From Deltaproteobacteria bacterium (lineage in GTDB: Bacteria > Lernaellota > Lernaellaia > JACKCT01): a DNA stretch of 64,000 bases. The position numbers were made by a program, and so were the translations under genes. The DNA lies in NCBI GenBank assembly GCA_020633895.1, contig JACKCT010000001.1, positions 248,001 to 312,000 of the forward strand, written 5' to 3'. This document shows, one piece after another, positions 1-9,044 of the stretch. Under the pieces are notes generated by a model that was not told where the DNA came from, ran no database searches, and saw nothing but the letters and a program-made list of their open reading frames with translations. Position 1 is the stretch's first letter, and every line of letters begins with the position of its first letter.

Positions 1-737
1 CGGCCCGTCGGCCCTCGAACTGCCGCGAGAACTACCGCGATTTTTGACGAAAAATCGCACCTCGGGCGAGGGAAGCGAGGGTATAAGGAAAAAGCCGAGC
101 CCTGTCAAGAGCCTAGGGGCGTTTTGCCCGCCGTTTGAGAAGGGCGACAAGCGCATACGTCTTTATTTTTGCATTTGGTCTCCGCGCCCCCGCGATGTCC
201 GAGTCGTGAGCTGTAGGGAGCGGTTTTGGTGAGGTCGTCAGTAACGACTTCGCCTTTTCAGAGCCGCGAACTGTAGTGAGCGGTTGGCGGCGCCCTGGCG
301 AAAATCGTTCGCCATTTGCTTGATTCGTCGGAGTATATGGCGAACAACGAACCGTTGCGCCAGAGCCCCGACCTGTAGGGAGGGGTCCGGTCCAACCCGG
401 CACGTCACGATCGTTGTTTAACGCATCGAATGTGGCGTACGGGGACGGACTAAACCGCTTACTACCCGCCTCCGGCAAGGCTACGGCGAGGCAAGCCGTG
501 CGCGGCTCTGCCATCGCAGGATGGCGGTCTCGCATTCCACGTCGGACCAACCCGCTCCCTGACGGTCGCGGCTCTGAAGGGGCGGGATCGTTGCGGATGA
601 CGCCGGCAAGACCGCTCCCTACAGGTCGCGGCTCGGACGGACACGGGCATCTTGCGGACAACGAACGAGAGATCCCTCACGACCGTTCGGGGCTCTGACG
701 GGCACGGTCGGGGCTTTGAACGGTTAAGGCAACGCCG
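1..737. other. Gene-free region rich in dispersed repeats
   Basis: No convincing gene is seen here; the open frames present have the uneven composition of repeat DNA. The stretch holds six copies of a ~23-base motif of the form GAGCCGCGACCTGTAGGGAGCGG. Three are in + orientation (201-223, 261-283, 363-385) and three are inverted (552-574, 612-634, 673-695), so the right half mirrors the left. A further partial copy sits near 698-718. It lies downstream of corC, which is read toward it. Confidence 0.75.
362..576. repeat. Long dispersed repeat, copy A
   Basis: About 215 bases that are clearly homologous to 6051-6234. Shared landmarks include the flanking 23-base motif in opposite orientations, an inner stretch reading GTGGCGTACGGGGACGGACT and the segment GCGGTCTCGCATTCCA. 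Copy A has an extra internal piece at about 467-500 that copy B lacks. No transposase is encoded. It is probably a non-autonomous or passive repeat. Confidence 0.85.
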
Positions 738-1586
738 TTAAGCGTCGCCGGCCGCCTTGGCGTGGGGGAGCAGGGGGGCGATGGAGATCAGGGCGATGTG
801 CCGCTCGTCGGCCGAGTCGATGCGAACCTGATATTCGTCCAACTCGAACGACTCGCCGGCCCGGGGGATGCGTCCGGTGCGATCGAAGATCCAGCCGCCG
901 GCCGTGGTGAATTCGCCCTCGGGCGGATCGACCTCGAAGTGCTCGAACAACTCGTCCACCGGCATATTCCCCGGCGCCGTCACCCAACCGTCCTGCACGA
1001 TCAGCGACGGTTCCTCGAGGGCCGAATCGTACTCGTCGTGAATGTCGCCGACGATCAGCTCGATGATATCCTCGATGGACACCAGCCCGCTGGTCGTGCC
1101 GTATTCGTCCACCACGACGGCCAGATGGATCTTCTTTTTCTGCATCTCGCGCAGGAGATCGTCGACGGGCTTTTCCTCGGTGGTATACAGCGGCTCGCGC
1201 AGCACCGAACGCAGTTCAAATCCGCCGTTGGTCGTGCCCCAATAGGCGAGCAGATCCTTGGCGTAGACGAAGCCGATGATGCGGTCGATTGTCTCGCTGT
1301 AGACCGGGATACGCGAATGACCCGAGCTTTGGATCGTCTCGATCACATCGGCGATGGGGGTTGTTTCCGGGATGGCGGTGACGCTGGTGCGGGGGACCAT
1401 GATCTCGCCGACCTGGCGCGTGGACAGGTCGAAGACACCGTGGAACAGTTCGCTGTCGTCTTCGTCGATCAGGCCGTCACGTTCGGCCTCTTCGATCCAT
1501 TCCTCGGCCAACTGGTTGCGTTTGGCCTTGTCGATCGGCTTGCGAAAGGTCTCTTTGAGCCGCTCAAAAAACGAGCTACTTGACAA
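738..1586 (-). CDS. corC: CorC/HlyC-type CBS-domain protein
   Basis: A 282-residue soluble protein of the CorC type. It has a paired CBS module at about residues 60-180, including the typical GEIMVPR and SGHSRIPVY stretches. A C-terminal transporter-associated (CorC_HlyC) domain follows at about 205-275. There is no membrane (CNNM/DUF21) domain, and the length fits the short CorC proteins (E. coli about 290). The family is linked to magnesium/cobalt efflux and binding of adenine nucleotides. The start is TTG with AAGGAGG upstream. It is the last gene of the phoH-pgpH-ybeY-corC run, the usual order for this block. Confidence 0.9.
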   Translation of the reverse strand: MSSSSFFERLKETFRKPIDKAKRNQLAEEWIEEAERDGLIDEDDSELFHGVFDLSTRQVGEIMVPRTSVTAIPETTPIADVIETIQSSGHSRIPVYSETIDRIIGFVYAKDLLAYWGTTNGGFELRSVLREPLYTTEEKPVDDLLREMQKKKIHLAVVVDEYGTTSGLVSIEDIIELIVGDIHDEYDSALEEPSLIVQDGWVTAPGNMPVDELFEHFEVDPPEGEFTTAGGWIFDRTGRIPRAGESFELDEYQVRIDSADERHIALISIAPLLPHAKAAGDA

Positions 1587-1682
1587 ATCGGGCGCCTCCT
1601 TGGCGCCGGGCCGGGAGGGTGTCGGGACCGGCCTTCACATGAAACCGAGCGGACTATATCACGGCGATCGAAATTTCGGCAA

Positions 1683-2180
1683 TCATTTCCGGGCTAACGA
1701 GTCCGCGCCTTGGCTATTTATCGCCAAATATCCGAAACGCTTGAACATTTCCTGCTCAAAGCGCTCCATTTCCGGCGCGTCGTCGGCCCGGTTTCCCACG
1801 TGGTCGTAGCCGATCAGATGGGCGATGCCGTGGACGAGGATGTAGGCGATTTCCTCGACGGGCGGGGCCCCCACCGCGGCGGCGTCCCGGGCGCAGGTCT
1901 CGGTGCTGATGACCACGTCTCCGAGCATGGGATTTTCGAACTCGGGTCCGTCCTCGCCCTCGGAGCGTTCCTGCTGAGAAAAAGACAGGACGTTGGTCGG
2001 TTCGTCATGGTTCATGTAGTCGCGGTTAAGCTGTTGCATGCGCTTGTCGTCGACCAGAACGACCGACAATTCGTAATCGGCGTAGCCCTGATCGTCGAGC
2101 ACCGCGACGGCCATTTTTTCGAGCGCGTCGACATCGACGTCGACGGCCTCCTGCTCGTCAAGAACCTGGACGGTCGCCAA
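1683..2180 (-). CDS. ybeY: YbeY endoribonuclease / rRNA maturation factor
   Basis: A 165-residue metalloprotein of the YbeY (UPF0054) family, which acts in 16S rRNA 3' maturation and ribosome quality control. The zinc-binding motif HGxxHLxGYDH is intact, with His117, His121 and His127. The family stretch NRDYMNHDEPTNVLSF is also present. The start is TTG, preceded by AGGAGG at good spacing, and lies inside the end of the upstream HD-domain gene (23-base overlap), so the two are translationally coupled. Confidence 0.95.
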   Translation of the reverse strand: MATVQVLDEQEAVDVDVDALEKMAVAVLDDQGYADYELSVVLVDDKRMQQLNRDYMNHDEPTNVLSFSQQERSEGEDGPEFENPMLGDVVISTETCARDAAAVGAPPVEEIAYILVHGIAHLIGYDHVGNRADDAPEMERFEQEMFKRFGYLAINSQGADSLARK

Positions 2181-4803
2181 GTTTCAGTTCCTCCTGATTG
2201 GATTTCTTCTCGCCGCCGTCATCCGTCTTTTCGTTGTTCTTTGCTTTGGTCTTCTCGTCGGTCTTCTCGTCGGTCTTCCCGTCCTTGCGCTCCGGCTTCT
2301 CGGGCGGCTTCTCCGGTTTTTTCTTGCCTTCGCTGGTGTCGATGGGCGACGGGGGCTTGCCTTCGCCGGCCTTCGCGCCGGCCTTGGCCAGGGCGGCTTC
2401 GGTCTCTTCGACGGCGGCGGCGGCCTTTTGCTTTTCCTGCTCTTTCTTTTTCTTTTCCTCGGGATACTCGATGCGCGTGTGGTAGTACCCGGCCAGGACT
2501 TTCAAAAACGCCCGGTTCACCCGCTCCAGATCCTTGAGGGTCAGGTCGCACTCAGCGAGTTGGTCGTCCAAAAAGACCCGGCTGACGACGGCGCGGATCT
2601 CCTGCTCCAGGCGCGTGGGCGTCGGGTTGGGCAGGGCGCGGCAGGCGGATTCGACGGCGTTGGCGAGCATGACCAGGGCCGCCTCGCGGCTTTGGGGCTT
2701 GGGACCGGGATAGCGGAAATCGGCTTCCTTGAGGGTCTTCTCCTCGCCTTGGCCCTCGGCGACGGCCTGCTTGATGGCGGCGTCGTAGAATTCCTTGATG
2801 AGGCTGGTGCCGTGGTGTTCGCGAATGATGGCGACGATCTGGTCGCCGAGCCGGTGGCGGCGGGCCAGGTCCACGCCGTCGCGCACGTGTCGGATGAGGA
2901 TCAGCGCCGACATGGACGGCTGGATCTTGTCGTGGGGGTTGGGGCCGTCGGCCTGGTTTTCGGAGAAATATTCGGGCTTATCCATCTTGCCGATGTCGTG
3001 ATAGAGCCCGGCGACCTTGGCCAGCAAGGGGTTGGCGTGGATTTCCTGGGCGGCGGACTCGGCCATGGAACTGACCATGGAGGAATGTTTATAGGTGCCC
3101 GGCGCCTGAAGGACCATGTCTTTGAGCAGCGGGTGGTTCAGGCTCGCCAGCTCGAGCAATGTGATGTTGCTGGTGTAGCCGAAGAAGGCCTCCACCACCG
3201 GCAGCAGCGCCAACACCACCAGGCCCGTCGACAGGCCGCCGATCATCGCGCCGCCCACGTCCAGCAGGGTGCTCAACGAAAGCAGATCCTCGCGAATGCC
3301 CGCCCAACCCTCGATGCACAGCACGACGGCCACGTTCATGACGCCGACGATCACCCCGGCCTTGAGGATGTGTTGGCGCTTGGAGACGTAGCGCAGCTTG
3401 TTCGTGCCGGCCAGGGATCCGGTCAGGACGAACAGGGCGAAGGCGCTGTAGGTGCCTACCAGCAGGGCGGAGAAGATGGAGATGATGATGGCCGCGAAGA
3501 AGGCGATCTCCGAATTGAGGATAACGCGGATGAGCATGACGCTCGCGGCGATGGGAAGGGCGTAGATCAGCGGCGATTCGGGGATGAACGAGATGGCGTC
3601 GGAGATGACGGCCGCCAAAAACACCCCCAGACGCAGTGAGATCGCCACCGTCGCGCCCATCACGCCCAGGAAAAACAAATCGCGGGTGCTGAGACGAAAC
3701 TTGGTGATGTTGCGTTCGCCGTAGTTGTAGGCCACGGCCAACAACAGGAAGCACAGGCCGGTGGTGGCGATGAACGCGAGGATGGAATTGCCGCGCTCCG
3801 AACGCCCCCGGATCTGGTTGAGGATCATCAGCTTGTCTTTGGTGATGCGCTCGCCTTCGGTGATGATGATCTGGTTTTTGACGTACTTGACCATCACCGG
3901 CGGGACCGCGTCGCGGGCCATTTCCCGGCGTTTCTCGGTTTCCGGGTCGTTGCGCGTCAGGTTCGCGTCGATCACCGACAAGGCGATGCGCACCGCGATC
4001 TGGGCCGGCCGCGCCTGGCCGAATTGGAGGATTTCCAGGCGGCTGGTCAGGCTCTGTTCGAAGGCGGCCAGGTCCGTGACCATCTGGGGGTCGGTGATGA
4101 CCGTCTCCTTGCCCGTGGCCGAGTCCCGCACCAGGATCGACTTGCCGCCGCCGGGCACGTTGGCCAGGCGCTCCACGACCGGCGTGGCGTCCAGCAGCAA
4201 TCGGCGCGTCGCCGCCTCCTCGATGTATTCCAGAATGCGGTCGCGAATCTCCAGCGGATAGCCGTATTGAGCCAGATAGTCGAAGTCCGACGCGGTCAGC
4301 GTGGTGGCGCCCAACGACTCGGCGAACTGCCGCTCCTCCTCGACCATCTCCTTGCGGGAAATCACCAGGCCGGTCTGCACCGACGGATCGGCGCCGACGC
4401 CCAGAAAGGAGCGCATGCGGTCGAAGGCGTCGATGACTTTTTCGCGCTGTTTTTGAGCGGCGGAAGAATCGAAATCATAGACCGGCGGAACGTCCTGGGC
4501 GGTGACTTCCCGGCGCTGATCGGTGGCGATGGGGTCTTCCACGTAAAGCGTGCGCGGCGCCTTGATCGCCCGTACCGCATAATCCCCCTGACGCAGTTGG
4601 GACGTCAGAAAGGTGACGTGGGGTGAGACAAACAGCGCGATCAGGCACGAGGTCAGAAGGCCCAGGGGCCACTTGCGTTGGATGAATCTTTGGACGGGGC
4701 CACGGCTCAAAAAACGCCGGACGCGGGTCGCCAGGGTGATGATGGGATCGGACGTCGCGGATTTCTTGCCGGATTTCGCCTTGGTCTTATTCGCCGAGGG
4801 CAT
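2158..4803 (-). CDS. pgpH: PgpH/YqfF-type 7TM HD-domain phosphohydrolase
   Basis: About 881 residues with the architecture of PgpH proteins, which degrade cyclic-di-AMP in some bacteria. An N-terminal membrane anchor at about residues 45-65 is followed by a large extracytoplasmic 7TM-HDED domain, seven membrane segments at about 345-540, and a cytosolic HD domain with LYHDIGKMDKP (His602-Asp603). A Lys/Glu-rich low-complexity tail of about 110 residues ends the protein and is not part of the family core. ATG at 4803 is preferred over the in-frame GTG at 4827 because GGAG lies 7 bases upstream. It overlaps the end of phoH. The c-di-AMP role is inferred from family only. Confidence 0.88.
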   Translation of the reverse strand: MPSANKTKAKSGKKSATSDPIITLATRVRRFLSRGPVQRFIQRKWPLGLLTSCLIALFVSPHVTFLTSQLRQGDYAVRAIKAPRTLYVEDPIATDQRREVTAQDVPPVYDFDSSAAQKQREKVIDAFDRMRSFLGVGADPSVQTGLVISRKEMVEEERQFAESLGATTLTASDFDYLAQYGYPLEIRDRILEYIEEAATRRLLLDATPVVERLANVPGGGKSILVRDSATGKETVITDPQMVTDLAAFEQSLTSRLEILQFGQARPAQIAVRIALSVIDANLTRNDPETEKRREMARDAVPPVMVKYVKNQIIITEGERITKDKLMILNQIRGRSERGNSILAFIATTGLCFLLLAVAYNYGERNITKFRLSTRDLFFLGVMGATVAISLRLGVFLAAVISDAISFIPESPLIYALPIAASVMLIRVILNSEIAFFAAIIISIFSALLVGTYSAFALFVLTGSLAGTNKLRYVSKRQHILKAGVIVGVMNVAVVLCIEGWAGIREDLLSLSTLLDVGGAMIGGLSTGLVVLALLPVVEAFFGYTSNITLLELASLNHPLLKDMVLQAPGTYKHSSMVSSMAESAAQEIHANPLLAKVAGLYHDIGKMDKPEYFSENQADGPNPHDKIQPSMSALILIRHVRDGVDLARRHRLGDQIVAIIREHHGTSLIKEFYDAAIKQAVAEGQGEEKTLKEADFRYPGPKPQSREAALVMLANAVESACRALPNPTPTRLEQEIRAVVSRVFLDDQLAECDLTLKDLERVNRAFLKVLAGYYHTRIEYPEEKKKKEQEKQKAAAAVEETEAALAKAGAKAGEGKPPSPIDTSEGKKKPEKPPEKPERKDGKTDEKTDEKTKAKNNEKTDDGGEKKSNQEELKLGDRPGS

Positions 4804-5881
4804 GGACGTCCTCCGGCTCGTCGCCACGGCCCTCCGGGGGATCGGAGACCGGGAGCGACGCGGCGGGGACCGGCGCGGAGGCCGGCGTCGCCGGGCCGCC
4901 TTCCATGCGGGATTGATAGTCGTCGTAGGCCTGGATGATCGCCTGCACCAGCGGATGGCGCACGACGTCGTCCTTGCTGAGATGAATGAACGCCAGGCCC
5001 GGCAGTCCCTGGAGAATACGTTGGATGATGACCAGACCCGACTCGGCTCCTCGGGCCAGGTCGATCTGCGTCACGTCGCCGGTGATGACCGCCTTGGAGT
5101 TGAATCCCAGGCGCGTCAGGAACATCTTCATCTGCTCGGGCGTGGAGTTTTGCGCCTCGTCGAAGATGACGAACGCGTCGTTGAGGGTGCGTCCGCGCAT
5201 GAAAGCCAGGGGCGCGACCTCGATGATGTCCCGCTCCACGTGGCGCTGCACGGTCTCGGGCGAGAGCATGTCATTGAGCGCGTCATACAGCGGACGCAGG
5301 TACGGGTTGATCTTTTCGGCCAGATCGCCGGGCAAAAAGCCGAGTTTTTCGCCTGCTTCCACGGCGGGGCGCGTCAGGATGATGCGTTCCACGTCGCCCC
5401 GGGACAGGGCCGCTACCGCCATGGCGACGGCCAGGTAGGTCTTGCCCGTGCCCGCCGGGCCGATGCCGAAGACCACGTCGTTTTTGCGGATGGCGTCGAT
5501 GTAGATCTTCTGGTTGACCGACTTGGGGGCGATGATGCGGCGTTTGGCCGAGACGAGGATTTTGTCGAGAAAGACGTCCTTGAGGCTGGAAACGCGGCCG
5601 GAGGCGAGCATCTGGGCGGCGTGGCCCACGTCCCCGGCGTCGATGAAGTGCCCGGCCTCCTGCAATTCGCGGATCTGTTCGAGCAGCTTGCGGACCATGA
5701 CCACGTCGTGGGATTGGCCGTCGATGAACAGCTTGGTGCCGCGGGTGGAGAGCTTGACCTTGAGGACGTCCTCGATGGCCCGAAGGTTCTCCTCGTGTTC
5801 CCCGAAGATGGCCCGCGCCGCCTCGCTGACCTGAAAATCGATGCTGGGCAAACCGCCGGTCTGCTCGATGGCCAGGCGCAT
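4787..5881 (-). CDS. phoH: PhoH-family ATPase (YbeZ/PhoL-like)
   Basis: A 364-residue PhoH-like P-loop NTPase. The N-terminal ~100 residues resemble the KH-like region of long PhoH proteins. The ATPase domain has Walker A GPAGTGKT near residue 145 and a DEAQN Walker B. The tail (about 325-364) is Pro/Ala-rich and not conserved. PhoH proteins are tied to RNA metabolism together with YbeY. This is the first gene of the run and its terminal codons overlap pgpH. The ribosome site is weak (GGCGAG). Confidence 0.93.
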   Translation of the reverse strand: MRLAIEQTGGLPSIDFQVSEAARAIFGEHEENLRAIEDVLKVKLSTRGTKLFIDGQSHDVVMVRKLLEQIRELQEAGHFIDAGDVGHAAQMLASGRVSSLKDVFLDKILVSAKRRIIAPKSVNQKIYIDAIRKNDVVFGIGPAGTGKTYLAVAMAVAALSRGDVERIILTRPAVEAGEKLGFLPGDLAEKINPYLRPLYDALNDMLSPETVQRHVERDIIEVAPLAFMRGRTLNDAFVIFDEAQNSTPEQMKMFLTRLGFNSKAVITGDVTQIDLARGAESGLVIIQRILQGLPGLAFIHLSKDDVVRHPLVQAIIQAYDDYQSRMEGGPATPASAPVPAASLPVSDPPEGRGDEPEDVHALGE

Positions 5882-6298
5882 AGGCTACTCGCCGGTCCCG
5901 TTCGTCAGGGTGAGGGCTCCTTCGCCGGGGGGACGCGCAAAAAGCGGCAAAAAAGGTCGAAGATCCCCGGTGCCATGATTGTAGACCCCGCATCCGACTT
6001 GTCAACGCGGTATCGAAGCACGTATCCGTCAGAGCTCCACCCGTTCCTTCAGAGCCCCGAACGGTAGTGAGGGGTCTAATCCAATTCGGCACGTCATGAT
6101 CGTTGTTTGGCACATCGAGCGTGGCGTACGGGGACGGACTAAACCGCTGACTACCGTGCGCGGCTCCGACATCGCATGAGGGCGGTCTCGCATTCCAAGT
6201 CGGACCAACCCGCTCCCTGACGGTCACGGCTCGGACGTCACCGGACGCCGCCGTCCGGCCTTCCTTCCCCATGCCCCCGATGCTAGATTGCCCGGCCC
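5882..6298. other. Intergenic region between divergent phoH and MATE genes
   Basis: About 417 bases without a gene. It holds the divergent promoters for the phoH run and the MATE gene, plus a long repeat at 6051-6234. An extended -10-like sequence TGCTAGATT at 6281-6289 ends only nine bases before the MATE start, so that transcript could be leaderless. No clear promoter was identified for phoH. Confidence 0.5.
6051..6234. repeat. Long dispersed repeat, copy B
   Basis: This is the second copy of the element at 362-576, shorter by an internal deletion. It is bounded by a + copy of the 23-base motif (6052-6074) and an inverted copy (6210-6232). The inner GTGGCGTACGGGGACGGACT stretch and the GCGGTCTCGCATTCCA stretch are the same as in copy A. 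No open frame is conserved between the two copies in a way that suggests coding. Confidence 0.85.
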
Positions 6299-7675
6299 AT
6301 GAGCCAATCCCGATCCCAACGCCTGAGCGACGAAATCATCGGTGACACGCCGCTGGTGTCGGTGGCGTTCAAGCTCGGCTGGCCGGCCGTCGCGACCATG
6401 TACCTGATCGGGTCGTTCAATTTCATCGACACCAAATTCGCCGGTTATCTGGGCGAGACGGCGCTGGCGGGTATCAGCACGGGCGCATTTCTGTACTGGG
6501 ATCTGATCGGCCTGGGCAACCTGGTCTCCATCGGCACCGGCGCGATCCTGGCCCGGCGCATGGGTGAGCGGCACCAGGCCGAGGCCGAGCGCGTCGCCTA
6601 CCAAGGCGTGCTGGCGTCGCTGATTTTCTCGGCGCTCGTGTCGGCGGCGTTTTTCCTGGCGGCGCCGTGGATCTTCGCCCACGTGATGAAGACCGACCCC
6701 GAGGTTACGCGCGTCGGGCTTTCGTATCTGCACATCATCGTCGCCGGTGCGCCGCTGATTTACCTGCTCATCACCACCAACCAGATCATGCAGTCCCTGG
6801 GCGACACCCGTCGGCCGATGGAGCTGATGATCTTCGCCCTGGCCGTCACGATCGGCCTGGACTACGCCCTCATGCTCGGCAAGTGGGGGGCGCCGGCCAT
6901 GGGCGCGCCGGGCGCGGCGGTGGCGACGGTGGTCTCCCGAGGCCTGTACGCGGTGCTGGCGCTGGGCATGCTGGCGAGCCGTCGCTTCTACCCCGGCTTT
7001 CGCCTTTCGCCCCACGGGTCGTGGGGAATCGACTGGAATCTGTGGAAACGCATCGCCGCCATCGGCCTTCCGACGTGCGTCGAGGCGACGTTGTTCCCCG
7101 CGGTCTACATGGTGCTCGTCGGCTACATCGTGCCCTTCGGCAACGAGCACGTCGCCGCGATGCGCGTCGGCCACACGATCGAGGGCCTGACCTTCTTCGC
7201 CGCCCTGGGCATGGGCATGGCGATGCGTCCGATCGTCGGCCAGAACCTGGGCGCCGGGCAGCCCGAGCGGGCGGAAAAGGCGGCGTGGACCGGCGCGGCG
7301 ATGCTGGGGATTCCCGTCCTGGCGTTCTCGGCGACCATGTTTTTCGCGCCCGAGGCGATCGCGTCCCTCATCACCGACGACCCCCACGTCGTGCGCGCCA
7401 GTTTGAGTTACCTGCGCATCGTCTCGATCGCTCAGATTTTCATGGTGTTCGAATTGGTCTTCGTCGGCGCGTTTTCCGGGGCGGGGGAGACGGTGACGCC
7501 GATGGTCATCATCGTTCCGCTCAATCTGGTGCGCTGGCCGGCGGTGGCTTTGGCCCAATCGATGGGGATGGGCGTGGAGGCGGTCTGGTGGGCGATCAGC
7601 ATCACGGGTATTCTTAAGGGCACGGCGGCCGTCGCGGCGTTTTCCCTGGGCCGCTGGAAACTCAAGGAAATCTAG
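6299..7675 (+). CDS. MATE family efflux transporter
   Basis: A 458-residue protein with about 12 hydrophobic segments and the twofold internal similarity of MATE exporters (NorM/DinF type), which expel drugs or metabolites using Na+ or H+ gradients. Typical stretches include GDTPLVSVAFKLGWP at the start, GDTRRPM near residue 170 and GAGETVTPM near 395. The ATG has no recognisable Shine-Dalgarno site. The downstream condensation-like gene begins 38 bases later on the same strand, so the two may be cotranscribed. The substrate is unknown. Confidence 0.9.
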   Translation: MSQSRSQRLSDEIIGDTPLVSVAFKLGWPAVATMYLIGSFNFIDTKFAGYLGETALAGISTGAFLYWDLIGLGNLVSIGTGAILARRMGERHQAEAERVAYQGVLASLIFSALVSAAFFLAAPWIFAHVMKTDPEVTRVGLSYLHIIVAGAPLIYLLITTNQIMQSLGDTRRPMELMIFALAVTIGLDYALMLGKWGAPAMGAPGAAVATVVSRGLYAVLALGMLASRRFYPGFRLSPHGSWGIDWNLWKRIAAIGLPTCVEATLFPAVYMVLVGYIVPFGNEHVAAMRVGHTIEGLTFFAALGMGMAMRPIVGQNLGAGQPERAEKAAWTGAAMLGIPVLAFSATMFFAPEAIASLITDDPHVVRASLSYLRIVSIAQIFMVFELVFVGAFSGAGETVTPMVIIVPLNLVRWPAVALAQSMGMGVEAVWWAISITGILKGTAAVAAFSLGRWKLKEI

Positions 7676-7713
7676 TTCCCCACGGGCGCGCGCGTCGCGC
7701 GGGAAAGATCTTC

Positions 7714-9024
7714 ATGATTGATCTGGTCAAATCCCTGCCGGTTCATATCACCGACGCCACCATGCGCGCCATGCTGACCGTCGGCTCGGCGATGATCCAG
7801 ATGGAGATGATCTTTGATCATCGCCTGGACGAAAAGCGCTTGGCCCGGGCCGCCGATTTGTTGTTGGACGCGGAGCCGGTCGTCGGTTGCCGCATGGTCG
7901 AGCGGGGCTGGCGGATGCGCTGGATGAGGCTTCCCGAAGCCGAGCGGGCAAAAGCCTACGCCGAGCTGGACGCCTTTACCTACGAGCAATTCAAACTGGT
8001 CGAAATCGACGCCTTCGACGAAGGCCCGCGCGTCCTGGTGCGCCTGTTTCGGGATAAGGATGGGGATCGGGTGCTCGTCAAATTCGACCACCACATCGGC
8101 GACGCGGGCGGGCTCAAGCAGGTGGTCGAGACGCTGGCGAAGCTTTATCGGTCGTTGGAGGGCAAGCCGGATTTCTATCCCGTGCCCAATCTGGACGGCG
8201 ATCGGGGCGTGGGCCAGTTGTTTCGGGTACTGCCGATTTCGTCCTGGCCGACGATTCTGCTCGAGTATCTGCGATTCGCGCGAAAGTCCCTCGTTCCGGC
8301 CCAGCAGTTCCCGCTGGCGGACGGCAACGACGGGCCGGTGGGCTATGTCGTCCGCCACTTCGACCTGCACCGCATCCGCGCGATGCAGGAATACGGCCGT
8401 CGGCACAAGGCGACACTCAACGACGTGTTCGTCACGGCGTTTCTGCGCACCATCCGGCACATCAGCGAATGGGACGGCGCTCGGGAACTGCGGGCGACGA
8501 TGACCGTCGATCTGCGTCGCTACCTGCCCGGCGAGCGGACCGGCGGGCCGTGCAACTTGAGCGGGTTCGAGATGCCGAGCCTGGGAAAGGAACCGGGGGA
8601 GACGTTCGACGACACCTTGGCCAAGGTGGCGTCCCAATTGACCGAACGCAAGGAAAATTGGCCCGGCGTGCCGGTTTACATGCTGGCGCCGACGATGGGG
8701 TGGCTGCCGATCAAACTCCAGACAAAGCTATTCGGCTTTGTCGTGCGCGACGGCATCCGCAAGGGCACCACGCCTCCCGCGCTGACCAACATGGGGCCCA
8801 TCGCCAAGGAGCGGGTGCTGTTCGACGAGGCGCCGCGCTACGCCTACCTGCTGCCGCCGATCGGCCGTCCCCCCGCATTCATCAGCGGCCTGTCCGGTTA
8901 CGAAGGCGCCATGAGTTTTTGCATCGGCACCCGTTTGCCCGGCCTGTCTCCCGAACTGGCCGAACGAATCGCCGAGCGAATGGACGCCGAACTCCCCGGT
9001 GAAGGCGGCGTGACCAGGGAATAG
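7714..9024 (+). CDS. Condensation-domain-like acyltransferase
   Basis: A 436-residue protein resembling stand-alone condensation/wax-ester-synthase-like acyltransferases (CoA-dependent acyltransferase fold). It has the split two-lobe layout, and a DHHIGDAGG motif at about residues 129-137 in the place of the canonical HHxxxDG. A second-lobe motif, LNDVFVTAFLR, is at about 233-243. The HH to Asp spacing is one residue shorter than canonical, so activity should not be assumed. It follows the MATE gene by 38 bases. It could esterify or amidate a product exported by its neighbour, which is inference. Confidence 0.65.
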   Translation: MIDLVKSLPVHITDATMRAMLTVGSAMIQMEMIFDHRLDEKRLARAADLLLDAEPVVGCRMVERGWRMRWMRLPEAERAKAYAELDAFTYEQFKLVEIDAFDEGPRVLVRLFRDKDGDRVLVKFDHHIGDAGGLKQVVETLAKLYRSLEGKPDFYPVPNLDGDRGVGQLFRVLPISSWPTILLEYLRFARKSLVPAQQFPLADGNDGPVGYVVRHFDLHRIRAMQEYGRRHKATLNDVFVTAFLRTIRHISEWDGARELRATMTVDLRRYLPGERTGGPCNLSGFEMPSLGKEPGETFDDTLAKVASQLTERKENWPGVPVYMLAPTMGWLPIKLQTKLFGFVVRDGIRKGTTPPALTNMGPIAKERVLFDEAPRYAYLLPPIGRPPAFISGLSGYEGAMSFCIGTRLPGLSPELAERIAERMDAELPGEGGVTRE

Positions 9025-9044
9025 ATCGTCGACTCCGATCCTCG

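Noticed and set aside
44-698. Several open frames inside the repeat-rich first 700 bases
   Set aside because: They are built from the dispersed repeat, overlap on both strands, have no ribosome site and match no family; the same repeat unit is in a different frame in copy B.
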